NCBI GenBank assembly: GCA_012269595.1
Contig: JAAXJX010000055.1
Location: 1 to 44,054, forward strand
Direction of reading: 5' to 3'
Source: Planctomycetia bacterium
GTDB taxonomy: Bacteria; Planctomycetota; UBA8108; UBA1146
DNA length: 44,054 nt
The position numbers and the translations under genes were made by a program. How positions within the stretch are numbered: position 1 is the first letter of the stretch; the number at the start of each line of letters is the position of its first letter. Shown here one piece after another: positions 22,759 to 32,006 of this stretch. The notes under the pieces are model-generated. The model worked only from the letters and a program-made list of their open reading frames with translations. It was not told the origin of the DNA and made no database searches.

Positions 22759-24873
22759 ATGAACTCTCACGAGTCCTCCGAAAAGAATGGTTCCTTCAGA
22801 ACCTCTCTCTTATGGGTCCGTTTTGTTTGTGTGTTTCTTCTCGTATTGATTTTGATGCCTGCGCCGGGCTATTCGGAGTCAGGCTCGACTCCGCTGACGA
22901 CGCGTCGAATCGCGAGCGGAGTTTCCAGACCGGTTCTGGTGACGGCTCCCGATGGTGATTTTGAACGCCTCTTTATTGTTCAGCAGGCGGGCATCATTCG
23001 TATCTACGACATGACGAGCGGAAACCTGTTGACGACGCCGTTCCTCAACATCAATTCCATCGTCGGTGGAGGTACTTCCGGTGCCGATGAGCGCGGGCTT
23101 CTCGGGATGGCATTCCACCCTGATTACCTGAATAACGGCTTCTTCTACCTTTACTACACCAACAACAGCTCTGATACGGTGGTTGCCCGGTTCTCGGTAT
23201 CCTCTTCAAACCCGGATGTGGCAAACCCGAGTCCGGACCAGATTCTGTTTACCCAGAACCAGCCCTTCACCAACCACAATGGAGGCATGATCGCATTCGG
23301 TCCGAATGACGGCTATCTGTACATTGGGTTGGGAGACGGGGGGTCTGCCAATGACCCTCAGGGCAACAGCCAGAACCAGAACACGAGACTGGGGAAGATG
23401 CTGCGCATCGATGTCGATGGTGGAAGTCCCTATGCGATTCCGCCCGACAATCCCTTTGCGGGTCCGGGGGCTCCCCTGGACGAGATCTGGGCATCCGGCC
23501 TTCGGAACCCATGGAGGTTCTCTTTCGACCGACTGACAGGTGACATGTACATCGCCGACGTCGGCCAGTTCAACTGGGAAGAGATCAGCATTCAGCCCGC
23601 CTCCTCTGCAGGGGGTGAGAACTACGGCTGGCGCTGCATGGAGGGCAACAGCTGCACCGGTCTCTCCGGTTGTGCCTGCAATGCCGCCTCGCTGACGGAT
23701 CCTGTTCAGGTTTACTCCCACGGATCCGGTTGCTCGATCACGGGTGGAAATGTCTACCGCGGATGTGCCATGCCGGACATGCACGGGATCTACTTCTATT
23801 CGGACTGGTGCTCGAGCACGATCTGGTCCTTCGAGTGGAATGGCTCTTCTGTGCAGAACTTCACCAACAGGACCTCCGAACTGGACCCTCCCGGATCCCA
23901 GTCGATTGCGGGTGTGACCGGATTTGGCGAAGACGCCTACGGTGAGATTTACATCTGTGACTGGAACGGCGGCGAGATCTTCAAGATCGTGCCTGCCAAC
24001 ATCGATGCTTTGGATGCCAATGGCAACTTCATCGTCGATTCCTGCGAGTGCGCCATCGGTAACACCACCGACTGCAATAACAATGGTGAGCCGGATGCCT
24101 GTGATATCGCTTCCGGAATCGAAGTGGACTGCAACGAAGACTCGATTCCCGATTCCTGTCAAACACCGGTGAATGATTGCAACAGCAATGGCATCGAGGA
24201 CAGCTGCGATATCGCCGCTGGAGCGTCTGATTGTGACGGCGACGGAATCCCCGACACCTGCCAGTTGGACACTCAGGATTGCAATAACAACGGGGTGCAC
24301 GATGTTTGCGATATCAATAACGGAACCCTGGTGGATTGCGATTTCGACAATCTTCCCGATTCCTGCGAAGTCGTGAACGGCACTGGCGAGGATTGCAACA
24401 GCAATACCCTCCTCGACAACTGTGAAATCGATCTTGGAATCGCAGACGACTGCAACAACAACGGTTCCATCGATTCCTGCGAAGTCGATGCGGGAACGGC
24501 CGCTGACTGCAACAACAACGGTAATCCTGACAGTTGCGACATCGCCAGCGGTGCTGAGCAAGACGACAACACCAACGGGATTCCCGATAGTTGCGAAGCC
24601 GCAAACTTCAAGCGTGGTGATCCGAATGAAGATGGAGTCGTCAACATTGCCGACGCGGTAAGGATTCTTGGCTTCCTCTTCAACAACGAGGCGGAGCCAT
24701 CCTGTCTGGATTCCACCGATGTCAATGATGACGGATCTCTGGATATCTCGGACGGCGTTGCGCTGCTGACCTATCTCTTTGGTTCGGCTTCGTTGCCGCT
24801 GCCTGGTGAAACCTGTGGTCCTGATCCGACAGCGGATGGACTCGATTGCGGCAGTTACTCCAACTGCCCCTGA
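22759..24873 (+). CDS. Secreted PQQ-dependent sugar-dehydrogenase-like protein with Ca-type repeats and dockerin-like tail
   Basis: A 704-residue exported protein with a hydrophobic signal at about residues 20-38. Residues 45-430 form a six-bladed propeller of the soluble glucose dehydrogenase/HHIP family. Visible segments are GLLGMAFHPDY, TNHNGGMIAFG with the likely catalytic His, IGLGDGGSANDPQGN and GLRNPWRFSFD. Residues 438-614 hold ten DCNNNGxxDSCD-like repeats. Residues 618-675 contain two dockerin-like loops (DPNEDGVVNIADAVRILGF and DVNDDGSLDISDGVALLTY), and the end is Cys-rich. Such modular secreted proteins are typical of Planctomycetota. It probably oxidises a sugar or polyol at the cell surface using PQQ, but the true substrate is unknown. 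A strong terminator follows the stop. Confidence 0.88.
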   Translation: MNSHESSEKNGSFRTSLLWVRFVCVFLLVLILMPAPGYSESGSTPLTTRRIASGVSRPVLVTAPDGDFERLFIVQQAGIIRIYDMTSGNLLTTPFLNINSIVGGGTSGADERGLLGMAFHPDYLNNGFFYLYYTNNSSDTVVARFSVSSSNPDVANPSPDQILFTQNQPFTNHNGGMIAFGPNDGYLYIGLGDGGSANDPQGNSQNQNTRLGKMLRIDVDGGSPYAIPPDNPFAGPGAPLDEIWASGLRNPWRFSFDRLTGDMYIADVGQFNWEEISIQPASSAGGENYGWRCMEGNSCTGLSGCACNAASLTDPVQVYSHGSGCSITGGNVYRGCAMPDMHGIYFYSDWCSSTIWSFEWNGSSVQNFTNRTSELDPPGSQSIAGVTGFGEDAYGEIYICDWNGGEIFKIVPANIDALDANGNFIVDSCECAIGNTTDCNNNGEPDACDIASGIEVDCNEDSIPDSCQTPVNDCNSNGIEDSCDIAAGASDCDGDGIPDTCQLDTQDCNNNGVHDVCDINNGTLVDCDFDNLPDSCEVVNGTGEDCNSNTLLDNCEIDLGIADDCNNNGSIDSCEVDAGTAADCNNNGNPDSCDIASGAEQDDNTNGIPDSCEAANFKRGDPNEDGVVNIADAVRILGFLFNNEAEPSCLDSTDVNDDGSLDISDGVALLTYLFGSASLPLPGETCGPDPTADGLDCGSYSNCP
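24067..24600 (+). repeat. Ten tandem DCNNNG-type coding repeats
   Basis: Within the sugar-dehydrogenase-like gene, ten units of 16-19 codons follow the pattern D-C/D-N-x-N-G-x-x-D-x-C-[DEQ]. Long (19-residue) and short (16-residue) units alternate in the first four. The Asp/Asn spacing resembles thrombospondin type 3 calcium loops, and the two cysteines per unit could form a ladder of disulfides. The last unit has lost its first Cys (DDNTNG). Confidence 0.85.
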
Positions 24874-24895
24874 GTCGGGTGAGTGGAATTGAAAA

Positions 24896-24926
24896 GGGCG
24901 AGGCCAACGGCCTCGCCCTTTTTTTT
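24896..24926. terminator. Strong terminator between convergent genes
   Basis: Perfect 10-bp stem GGGCGAGGCC (24896-24905) and GGCCTCGCCC (24909-24918) with an AAC loop, followed by eight T and preceded by AAAA. It ends the sugar-dehydrogenase-like transcript. It can also serve the minus-strand pyrC transcript, although the opposite U-run is only four long. Confidence 0.92.
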
Positions 24927-24969
24927 GTCGGCTGTCTCATACTCTTCTAATGTCTGGGGAGAACGTCTC

Positions 24970-26241
24970 TCAGAGGCGAATCGCTGAAGAGGCTGGGTCA
25001 AATCTCTGCCCCCTAACGACGGTTTCAAGAATCGTGCCCGGGAAGGGATGCCCTTCGAAGGGGGACCAGCCCGCTCGACTGCGGACTGCCGATCTCTCTA
25101 TCGTCCAGGATTGGTTCGGGTCGACGATCGTCAGTGAAGCCACAGCTCCCGGTGTCAGTTGACCCAAAGTTCCTCGGGTAAAGGGGTCGAACAGTTCTGC
25201 CGGGCGGGTGGAGGCACGATCTACCAGGACTTCCCAGGGGAAACCTTCGCTGGCCAGTTGGCAAACATAGGCACCAAAGGTATCGAGTTGTGGGACCCCC
25301 GAGATTCCCTTGCGATTTTCCTCCACGGTATGAGGAGCATGATCGGTCGCCAGCACTTCGATGGTTCCATTGAGCAGAGCTGTTTTCAGAACTTCACGAT
25401 CGTGGGGTGTCCGCAGGGGGGGATTCATCTGGAGCCACTCACCGCACTGCCACTCGTGTCGGTTCTCCATATCAAAGGCAAGGTGATGGGGGGTCACTTC
25501 GGTGGTGACCACTTGACCTTCGGACCGAGCCTTTTCGATTTGGTACAAACCTTCCGCAGTGGAGAGGTGGGCAATGTGTGCCGTGATATCGAGTTCCCGA
25601 CAAACCTTGAGAATCGTTTCAATCGCCGCGACTTCCGCCTCGGGAGGGCGACGTTTCTCGTGGGTATCCTCATTTTGTGCTGCGATCAGCATCGGTGGAT
25701 CTTCTGCGTGGAAGGTGACTCGTTGACCACGGTAGTTTTCAAGCACCGCAGTCACACCCTTGTCTCCCCATGAATCGATTTCTCCGACGCTCGGGCCGAA
25801 GTAGCACTTCCAAGGAATCTCGGAAGAGAAACAGTCTCCTTCTGGGGTTACCAGGCCATGGATGACCACATCGACGAGGGCGGTTTCATCAGCAAGGTCC
25901 CGTTTTCGCTGGTAGTCCTGCTGATTGCTGGGGGGGATGGGATTGTTGGGCATATCGCCCATCAGCACCACACCGCCCTGAATCGCTGCCTGACTCGAGG
26001 AGAGGAAATCTTCCTTGTATCGATGTTCCCCGCTGGGGTCATCACGACAGTGAACATGGATATCGAGAAAGCCGGGGCACACATGGATGCCTTCGGGCCA
26101 GACGACGTCCGGCTCTCCGCTGAGGTCACCCCGTTCGATGATCGTTCCCGATGATCGACAGATCCGCAGACGCTCACGGGTCACGCCCCCGCGTTCCAGC
26201 AGGTCACCTTCCAGAAGCCATTGATCCTGTGAATCCTGCAT
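24970..26241 (-). CDS. pyrC: Dihydroorotase
   Basis: A 423-residue amidohydrolase that closes carbamoyl-aspartate to dihydroorotate in pyrimidine synthesis. Metal ligands and family motifs are in order: DIHVHCRDDP (about 60-69), VVLMGDMPNN, WKCYFG with the likely carboxylated Lys, VTFHAEDP, AHIAHLSTAEG, TTEVTPHHL, NPPLRT and ATDHAPH. The substrate-binding Arg after HxH is present (HCR). The start overlaps the stop of the FG-GAP gene by one base (TAATG), so translation is coupled. I cannot exclude a related hydantoinase-type role, but the DMPN and NPPLR motifs favour dihydroorotase. Confidence 0.86.
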   Translation of the reverse strand: MQDSQDQWLLEGDLLERGGVTRERLRICRSSGTIIERGDLSGEPDVVWPEGIHVCPGFLDIHVHCRDDPSGEHRYKEDFLSSSQAAIQGGVVLMGDMPNNPIPPSNQQDYQRKRDLADETALVDVVIHGLVTPEGDCFSSEIPWKCYFGPSVGEIDSWGDKGVTAVLENYRGQRVTFHAEDPPMLIAAQNEDTHEKRRPPEAEVAAIETILKVCRELDITAHIAHLSTAEGLYQIEKARSEGQVVTTEVTPHHLAFDMENRHEWQCGEWLQMNPPLRTPHDREVLKTALLNGTIEVLATDHAPHTVEENRKGISGVPQLDTFGAYVCQLASEGFPWEVLVDRASTRPAELFDPFTRGTLGQLTPGAVASLTIVDPNQSWTIERSAVRSRAGWSPFEGHPFPGTILETVVRGQRFDPASSAIRL

Positions 26242-28544
26242 TAGCGTGAATCTCCCGAACCCACCGAGTCCTGTGGGTAAAGGATCCAGCGATCGTGGAT
26301 CAGCAAGGCCACATCGTCAAAGCCGTCGCCGTCGAAGTCCTCGACAAGGATCGCTCTCGGTTCGACACCACGGCCTCCCCCAGAGAAGGTTTTCTTTTCA
26401 AAGACCGGGAATCCAAGAGCGGGCTCAAACCCCCGAGGAGTTCCGGCAAGAATCTCCAACTCACCCCGCGCCCCATCGATGGCTGCCAGATCGATACGGC
26501 CGTCGCCATTCAGGTCACCGGTGGCGATGGCAGTGATGCGTGAATTCTCATGGCGTGCACGACGGGTGAAGGATTCGAGCATCTCCATCGATCCTGAAGA
26601 GGGACCCGCCACCATGAGGGCGCGGTCATTAAGGATCAGCAGCTCTTCGACGCCGTTGCCGAGGTCGAGAGAAAACGCCTGCAGGATTTTCTTGAAGGGG
26701 CCCTCTTGCGAGGAGATCACGCCTGTCTCGGTGGCCAGATGGATCATGCTGTTGCCCTGATCCACCAGGGTAATTTGGGCCTTTTTGCCGCTGGCCGCAT
26801 CGGTCCAGTCGACGGCAGCAGAAGCCGCGATCTCTGCGCCGCTGCCGGGGATATCCAACTGACGCAAGACCCGGGCTTTATCCGCAGTGATTTCAACGAT
26901 GCGTGCACGATCCTTCTGTGAGACCAAGATTTTGCCCGGTGCCAGACTGGTAATCTTGCCGCCGGACTCGATGGTGGCGGGGGCGTCGATCTCGGAAATC
27001 GTCCAGGAATCGTCTTCTTCATCGCGACTCATCGAAAGCAATCGGGGTGCACTGAAGGGGACTTCGACCACGATCAGGACGGAGTCATCCGCGCCTGAAA
27101 AAAGACGAACCGAAGAGGGTTCTCGACTGATTTTTCCGATGGGAAAACTGTTGTCGCCGTAGACCAGTTCATAACTGCCGCGGTCGTACTTGTTCAGTGA
27201 AAGCAGGTCACCTGTGGGAGTCATGCCTCCCAGTGCGATCAGGGTTTCCAGGTCCCTTGAAAGTGACTGGATTTCAGGGAAAGAGAATCCGCGTCCTTCG
27301 ATCTGACTGACACCGAGACCCCCTTCCGATTTGCTGAAGACGTAGACCTTTCCATCGGCCACAAAGAGGCTTTCCGGCTTTTGAAGGGTGGGGGAAGCGG
27401 TTCCGGGAAAGAGATCGCCTTCCTCATTGAAGATGGGGATCAAGCGGGAATTTTTGACGTCGAGGACGACCACATCCTGATCGCCGTCACCATCCAGATC
27501 CCCATGGGCCATGCGACCCTTTCCCAGGCCTGCAGCAGACAATGGGATCGCACGAATGCCAACGGTCTCTTTGGAGGAGGATATTGGCTCAACCTGATAT
27601 CCGGTCAGGACAGGCCGCTCTCTCTCTCCGAAGAAGAAGATCGGTTTCTGGTCCATCAATCCATGACCCAGGAAGCGACCACTCTCGATTTTGAGAAGTT
27701 GCTCAGGGGACCACTCCCTGTTTTCTCCGGCGATGCGTTTGCGAGTACGGAACGGGTAGGGGCGATCCGAGGCTGCCGTACTGATCGAAACGAGATCAGG
27801 AGATCTGTCCCCATCGATGTCTACGGGGAGCAGAAAACGTGCTCCTCCCGCAGAGCCGTGAATCAGTTCGTTTTCGATCAGGTTGGTGGTCCCTTTTTCC
27901 CATTTCAGAAGACGAACCCCGTCGCTGGTCAGAACCATCAGCGTGGTTGCCAGTCCTTTGGGTGTGATGGACGATTCGGCGGCCAGAGAGTGGGGGCCCC
28001 GTGCCAGGTCTTCCATGCGAATACGATCAGTGCGTTTGAAACGGGTCTCCGCTTCGCTGCTTCCCCAGAGAACTTCCAGACGATCGGCACCTGGACAGGA
28101 GATGACCAGATCGATGGCACCGTCCTGATTGAGGTCAACAGAGGTCATCGCCTCTACGGCAGCTCCGATGCTGGTTTCCTGACGACGCCAGCCGTCGGGA
28201 TCGACGAGGGTGTTGCCCGCTTCCATGTGAACGAAGCCCTCGGTGCCGGGATCCCTGAGGAAGTGGACCAACTCTCCGCGATCGTCGATCCAGATGGTCA
28301 GATCAAGATCACCATCTGCATCCAGATCGGCAGCATGCCAGGGACCTCCCGCTGCCCCGAGGCGAAATACATCCATGCCCGCGAATCCGAAATCCCCCAT
28401 CCGGTCCTGCGCAGGCAGGAAATCAGCCGTCGCCACAAAGAGAGGTATCAAAAGGAGAGGGCTCAAGAGGAGGGGGAGCAAGAGCATGGGCAGTGTTTTC
28501 GGCCTCGTGCCGAGATACCTGGAGAGGTGTTGGGCAATAGTCAT
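26241..28544 (-). CDS. Secreted FG-GAP/VCBS repeat protein
   Basis: A 767-residue exported protein. A long hydrophobic segment at about residues 20-42 (LPMLLLPLLLSPLLLIPLF) serves as a signal or anchor. The rest contains at least six FG-GAP-type loops: ADLDADGDLDLTIW, VDLNQDGAIDLVIS, VDIDGDRSPDLVSI, GDLDGDGDQDVVVLD, GDLNGDGRIDLAAID and EDFDGDGFDDVALL. These bind calcium and build an integrin-like beta-propeller. It has no other recognisable domain. The ATG at 28544 has AGGAGA six bases upstream and is preferred over an ATG ten codons earlier. It is coupled to the dihydroorotase gene, an odd pairing for a surface protein. Confidence 0.82.
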   Translation of the reverse strand: MTIAQHLSRYLGTRPKTLPMLLLPLLLSPLLLIPLFVATADFLPAQDRMGDFGFAGMDVFRLGAAGGPWHAADLDADGDLDLTIWIDDRGELVHFLRDPGTEGFVHMEAGNTLVDPDGWRRQETSIGAAVEAMTSVDLNQDGAIDLVISCPGADRLEVLWGSSEAETRFKRTDRIRMEDLARGPHSLAAESSITPKGLATTLMVLTSDGVRLLKWEKGTTNLIENELIHGSAGGARFLLPVDIDGDRSPDLVSISTAASDRPYPFRTRKRIAGENREWSPEQLLKIESGRFLGHGLMDQKPIFFFGERERPVLTGYQVEPISSSKETVGIRAIPLSAAGLGKGRMAHGDLDGDGDQDVVVLDVKNSRLIPIFNEEGDLFPGTASPTLQKPESLFVADGKVYVFSKSEGGLGVSQIEGRGFSFPEIQSLSRDLETLIALGGMTPTGDLLSLNKYDRGSYELVYGDNSFPIGKISREPSSVRLFSGADDSVLIVVEVPFSAPRLLSMSRDEEDDSWTISEIDAPATIESGGKITSLAPGKILVSQKDRARIVEITADKARVLRQLDIPGSGAEIAASAAVDWTDAASGKKAQITLVDQGNSMIHLATETGVISSQEGPFKKILQAFSLDLGNGVEELLILNDRALMVAGPSSGSMEMLESFTRRARHENSRITAIATGDLNGDGRIDLAAIDGARGELEILAGTPRGFEPALGFPVFEKKTFSGGGRGVEPRAILVEDFDGDGFDDVALLIHDRWILYPQDSVGSGDSR

Positions 28545-28830
28545 GGATTCTCCTGTAAGTCGTCTGGGTGACACAGATGTCTGTCACATTCACCTTGCAC
28601 AGGGGAATGGCAGCATCCAAGATACAAAACGCATCTGTGTTCCTGAATCGTGGATTCTGGGAGTGGAATCAGGGCTCCGCAAGGCGGGATCTGCAGGTTT
28701 CCACAAACAAGCGGTCACGATGCGACAGCAGTGTTTCAGCCTCCCGATTTCACGTCGGCACGAGCCCGTTCGTGGAGAAGACCAGCCCATCCTGCGAGTG
28801 ACTGTCAGGATGGAATCACTCAGAGGTGGA

Positions 28831-29859
28831 ATGCGGATCATTGGAAAGAAAGTTGAGGTCCCCTTGGGTTTTTCCCCGATACATCGCCATATGTCACTGG
28901 TCCCTGCACTGGTCTTTTCACTGACAGTGTTGAGTGCTCCTGCTGCATGGTCATGGGAGAATCTCTCCCCGGTGGCAAAAGACGAGTCTCTGATGGAGAT
29001 CGATCTGATCGGCGGTGCGAGTGTCAAGGGGGTGATCGTCAAGGAAACAGGAACAGAGATCTTTGTCGATATCGGTCCGACCATCGTGACGTTACCGAAG
29101 AACTCGATTCGTGATCGTCGTTCCGTTGCCTCGAAGGACAATACCGAAGCAGAAGCTCCTGAAGGACAGGTCTATCAACTGGGATCGGGAAAACCCCTGC
29201 CCCTTGAGGAAGCGGAGACCCTCGCCCGTGGCAGCGTCGTGCGCGTGCTTGCCGGCGGAGGGCTTGGCAGTGGATTCATCATCAATGAGGACGGTCTTGT
29301 AATTACCAATGTCCATGTGGTCGAAGGTCAACGTGATATCCAGTTGACGGTCTACCTCGACGATGCGGAGGGCGGATCGCGCAAGGAGCAGATCGAGGAT
29401 GTTGAAATTGTTGCTCTGAATCCCTTCCTGGATCTGGCACTGTTGCGCATTCCCAATGCGGATCAATACCCACTGAGACCTGTCAAAATGGCTTCCTCGG
29501 ACGCTCTGGAGCGGAGTCAGAAGGTTTTCGCTGTGGGAACTCCCCGTGGCTTTGAGCGTACTGTCAGTGAAGGAATCGTTTCCGATCCCTACCGATCCTT
29601 TGAGGGGCAGTGCTACATTCAGACCACGACGCCCATCAACCCCGGAAACTCCGGAGGAGCCCTCTTCAATGAAGCGGGGGAAGTGGTGGGAGTCACCAAC
29701 ATGAAGATTCTCCAGTCGGAAGGGCTGAACTTTGCCATTCCCCTGGATCAGGTCAAATTTTTCATCGATCGCAGGGAATCATTCCTCTTCGATGAGAGCC
29801 AACCCAACACCGGGGTGAGATACCTCACCCCGCCCAAAAAGATTCAACCCGGGGAGTGA
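28831..29859 (+). CDS. Secreted trypsin-like (S1C) serine protease without PDZ domain
   Basis: About 342 residues. An export segment (LVPALVFSLTVLSAPAAWS) precedes a 90-residue N-terminal domain with LIGGASVKGVIVKETG. A DegP/HtrA-type protease follows. The catalytic triad is visible: His162 in VITNVHVVEG, Asp201 in NPFLDLALLRI and Ser274 in NPGNSGGALFN. No PDZ domain follows, as the protein ends 68 residues after the Ser. The frame is open far upstream because it lies opposite the FG-GAP gene. I chose the ATG at 28831, but 28891, which starts directly at the hydrophobic segment, is also possible. Both lack an ideal Shine-Dalgarno sequence. The next gene starts 56 bases downstream. Confidence 0.86.
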   Translation: MRIIGKKVEVPLGFSPIHRHMSLVPALVFSLTVLSAPAAWSWENLSPVAKDESLMEIDLIGGASVKGVIVKETGTEIFVDIGPTIVTLPKNSIRDRRSVASKDNTEAEAPEGQVYQLGSGKPLPLEEAETLARGSVVRVLAGGGLGSGFIINEDGLVITNVHVVEGQRDIQLTVYLDDAEGGSRKEQIEDVEIVALNPFLDLALLRIPNADQYPLRPVKMASSDALERSQKVFAVGTPRGFERTVSEGIVSDPYRSFEGQCYIQTTTPINPGNSGGALFNEAGEVVGVTNMKILQSEGLNFAIPLDQVKFFIDRRESFLFDESQPNTGVRYLTPPKKIQPGE

Positions 29860-29915
29860 CCCGTCTCCCCATGACAAAGACGTTCCCAAAGAGTGGGAAC
29901 CCGGAAGGAACATTC

Positions 29916-31814
29916 ATGGCGAACAAATTGTTCGGCCTGCTGCTCGCAGCCCTTTTGACGTTGACCCCCAGTCTTGCTGAGGCTGGCGACGTCGGAAAAT
30001 TAGACCAAAACACCATCGTTGCCGTCTCCATCGATGACTGGCAGGGAATGATCTCCTCAGGAAAGGAGTCCTCTTTCTCGCAGTTCATGGAGGAACCTTC
30101 CGTGAAGGAGATCTGGGATCGACTCTTCAACGGTTTTTCCAAAATGATGAGTGCCGAGATTTCATTGGAGGATTCGGATAGTGAGGCCGTGGACTTCCTC
30201 AAGAATCTTCTCTCCCGCTGGTATGCGGAGAACACTGGTTCATGGGTTCTTGGAATCGGTTACGCCATGGATCCGAATATGGGATTCCCCATGCCGAATC
30301 TGTTGCTCGACTTCAATGGTCCTGAGGATCTGGGAGAGCCGCATCGTGAGCTCTTGACTCTGATTCGCAGTCAGTTGGAGGGGCAAGAGCCGCCGATGAT
30401 TCCGACCGCCTTCAGTATCGGCGAGATGGAATTCAATGGCCTCGAGGCGATGCCCGGCGTGGGAATCTTCATCGGTCAGCAGGAGACCCGTCATGTGGTC
30501 GGAACCAGCCGTGCCGCTCTCAACAAATACCTGAGCGAGGGAGATACCGCGGTTGGTGGCAACTTCTCGACGACCAAGGTGTACAAGAGTGCACAAAACC
30601 AGCTTCGTCGTGGATCCGAGTCCTTCTTCGTCAATCTGGACGCCCTTTGGAACCTGGTTCCCCTGGCCCAGATGATGATGGGTGCAGGTGGTGGCGACAT
30701 GGGAGGTCCAAGCATCTCTGAGGTCCTCGCTGCGACTGGAATCGATTCGGTTTCCGGTATGGCGATCCGTTCCTACACCGAAGACGGAGGATCCGGCTCC
30801 GACACCATCGTGGCAATGGAAGGTCGCAAGGGCCTCATGAGCCTGATCCCCACTGAGAATGGGGACATCCGCCTTCCCGATTTTGTCTCAGACAAGTCGA
30901 TGAATGTTTCCCTGATTCGCCTCCAATTTGACAACATCGTTGAAGCGGTAGTGGAGATGGTGGCGGTGCTGGAAGGATCTGATCCCGACGAAATGCGTGC
31001 CATGCTCGACATTCAAATGGAGATGATGTCCGGTGAACTCGGATTTGATCCCCGTGAGATGCTCGACGCCATGGAGGGGTCGATCGTTCTTGCGTCCCCT
31101 GCGGCGGACGACAACGCTCCGCTGATGCAGAACCCCATGGAAATGATGATGGGGCAGAGCACTTCCGGGAACTTCATGATCCGGATGCGTGATCGCAAGG
31201 TCTTCGACAAGATTCTCGATGTCATGACCGGCCCCGAAATGATGGGAGCGATGGTCAAGAAGGATACCTTCATGGACCTCGATGTCTGGACCTACGATCC
31301 GCTGGGTGACATGCCCCCAGAGTTTGCGGGACAGGGACCGGCACTCGCACCTTCGTGGACGATGACGGATGACTGGCTCGTGGTCGCCATGAGCAATGAC
31401 GATCTCAAGGAGATGATTCGTTCCTCCAAAGGCGAGGGACGCAAGTTCATGGACAACCCGGAAATCAAGAAGGTTGTGGCTCAGGTTCAGGCTACTTCCG
31501 GTATGAGCATCGGGTTTACGGATGTGGGAGAGAACTTTGCTACCGCAGCGAACGTTCTGCGTCCGCTTCTGGGTTTCCTGCCCCTGATGGCCGGAGAGTT
31601 GGCTCAGGATGAAAACCTGCTCTTCCTCTTCGATCCCTCCAACATCCCGGAATCGGACCTGTTCCGTAAATACTTCGGTTGGGCGGCGTCCCGAGTCTCC
31701 ATCGTTGAGGATGGGGTGAAAATCTACAGCTTCTCCGAATGGCCGGCGAAGGATGGAGACGCTGGAAGCGATGAAGAGAAGAAGGAAGCCAAGAAAGAGC
31801 CGGTCCGGTTCTAG
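29916..31814 (+). CDS. Secreted methionine-rich protein of unknown function
   Basis: I do not recognise this 632-residue protein. The signal peptide MANKLFGLLLAALLTLTPSLAEA is clear, and GGAAGGA lies six bases before the ATG at 29916. The mature protein is acidic and unusually rich in methionine, notably in LAQMMMGAGGGDMGG, MQNPMEMMMGQS and GPEMMGAMV. Its alternating helix and strand pattern weakly recalls DUF3352-type secreted proteins common in Planctomycetota. The C-terminus is charged and lysine-rich. It probably shares a transcript with the protease gene just upstream and is followed by a strong terminator. A substrate, partner or chaperone role with that protease is only a guess. Confidence 0.78.
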   Translation: MANKLFGLLLAALLTLTPSLAEAGDVGKLDQNTIVAVSIDDWQGMISSGKESSFSQFMEEPSVKEIWDRLFNGFSKMMSAEISLEDSDSEAVDFLKNLLSRWYAENTGSWVLGIGYAMDPNMGFPMPNLLLDFNGPEDLGEPHRELLTLIRSQLEGQEPPMIPTAFSIGEMEFNGLEAMPGVGIFIGQQETRHVVGTSRAALNKYLSEGDTAVGGNFSTTKVYKSAQNQLRRGSESFFVNLDALWNLVPLAQMMMGAGGGDMGGPSISEVLAATGIDSVSGMAIRSYTEDGGSGSDTIVAMEGRKGLMSLIPTENGDIRLPDFVSDKSMNVSLIRLQFDNIVEAVVEMVAVLEGSDPDEMRAMLDIQMEMMSGELGFDPREMLDAMEGSIVLASPAADDNAPLMQNPMEMMMGQSTSGNFMIRMRDRKVFDKILDVMTGPEMMGAMVKKDTFMDLDVWTYDPLGDMPPEFAGQGPALAPSWTMTDDWLVVAMSNDDLKEMIRSSKGEGRKFMDNPEIKKVVAQVQATSGMSIGFTDVGENFATAANVLRPLLGFLPLMAGELAQDENLLFLFDPSNIPESDLFRKYFGWAASRVSIVEDGVKIYSFSEWPAKDGDAGSDEEKKEAKKEPVRF

Positions 31815-31850
31815 TCTTTCTTTTCTCATTCGCCTTGACGAATTCCAAAA

Positions 31851-31886
31851 GCCCCCCGGCAGGATCCCTGCCGGGGGGCTTTTGTT
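31851..31886 (+). terminator. Strong intrinsic terminator
   Basis: Perfect 13-bp stem GCCCCCCGGCAGG (31851-31863) and CCTGCCGGGGGGC (31867-31879), ATC loop, followed by TTTTGTT and preceded by AAAA. It ends the protease and Met-rich protein transcript before fabI. Confidence 0.92.
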
Positions 31887-32006
31887 GCATATGGCCAGTG
31901 TTGTCTCTGACCGGGGGAACCAATGGGGTTCGCTCCCCCTGTGGGAGAGAAGCGGTTACCATGAAGTCACCAAGGCCCCGACAGGGGTGGGAAGGATGTC
32001 AGTACC

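Noticed and set aside
23206..24561. Long minus-strand frame with repetitive Val/Ala/Ile content
   Set aside because: It is the mirror of the repeat region of the sugar-dehydrogenase-like gene. The repeats keep the opposite frame open.
27381..28571. 396-codon plus-strand frame
   Set aside because: Antisense to the FG-GAP gene with no protein-like features.
28571..28590. GTGACACAGATGTCTGTCAC imperfect palindrome between FG-GAP and protease genes
   Set aside because: Only five or six pairs stack in either fold. It could be an operator but has no further support.
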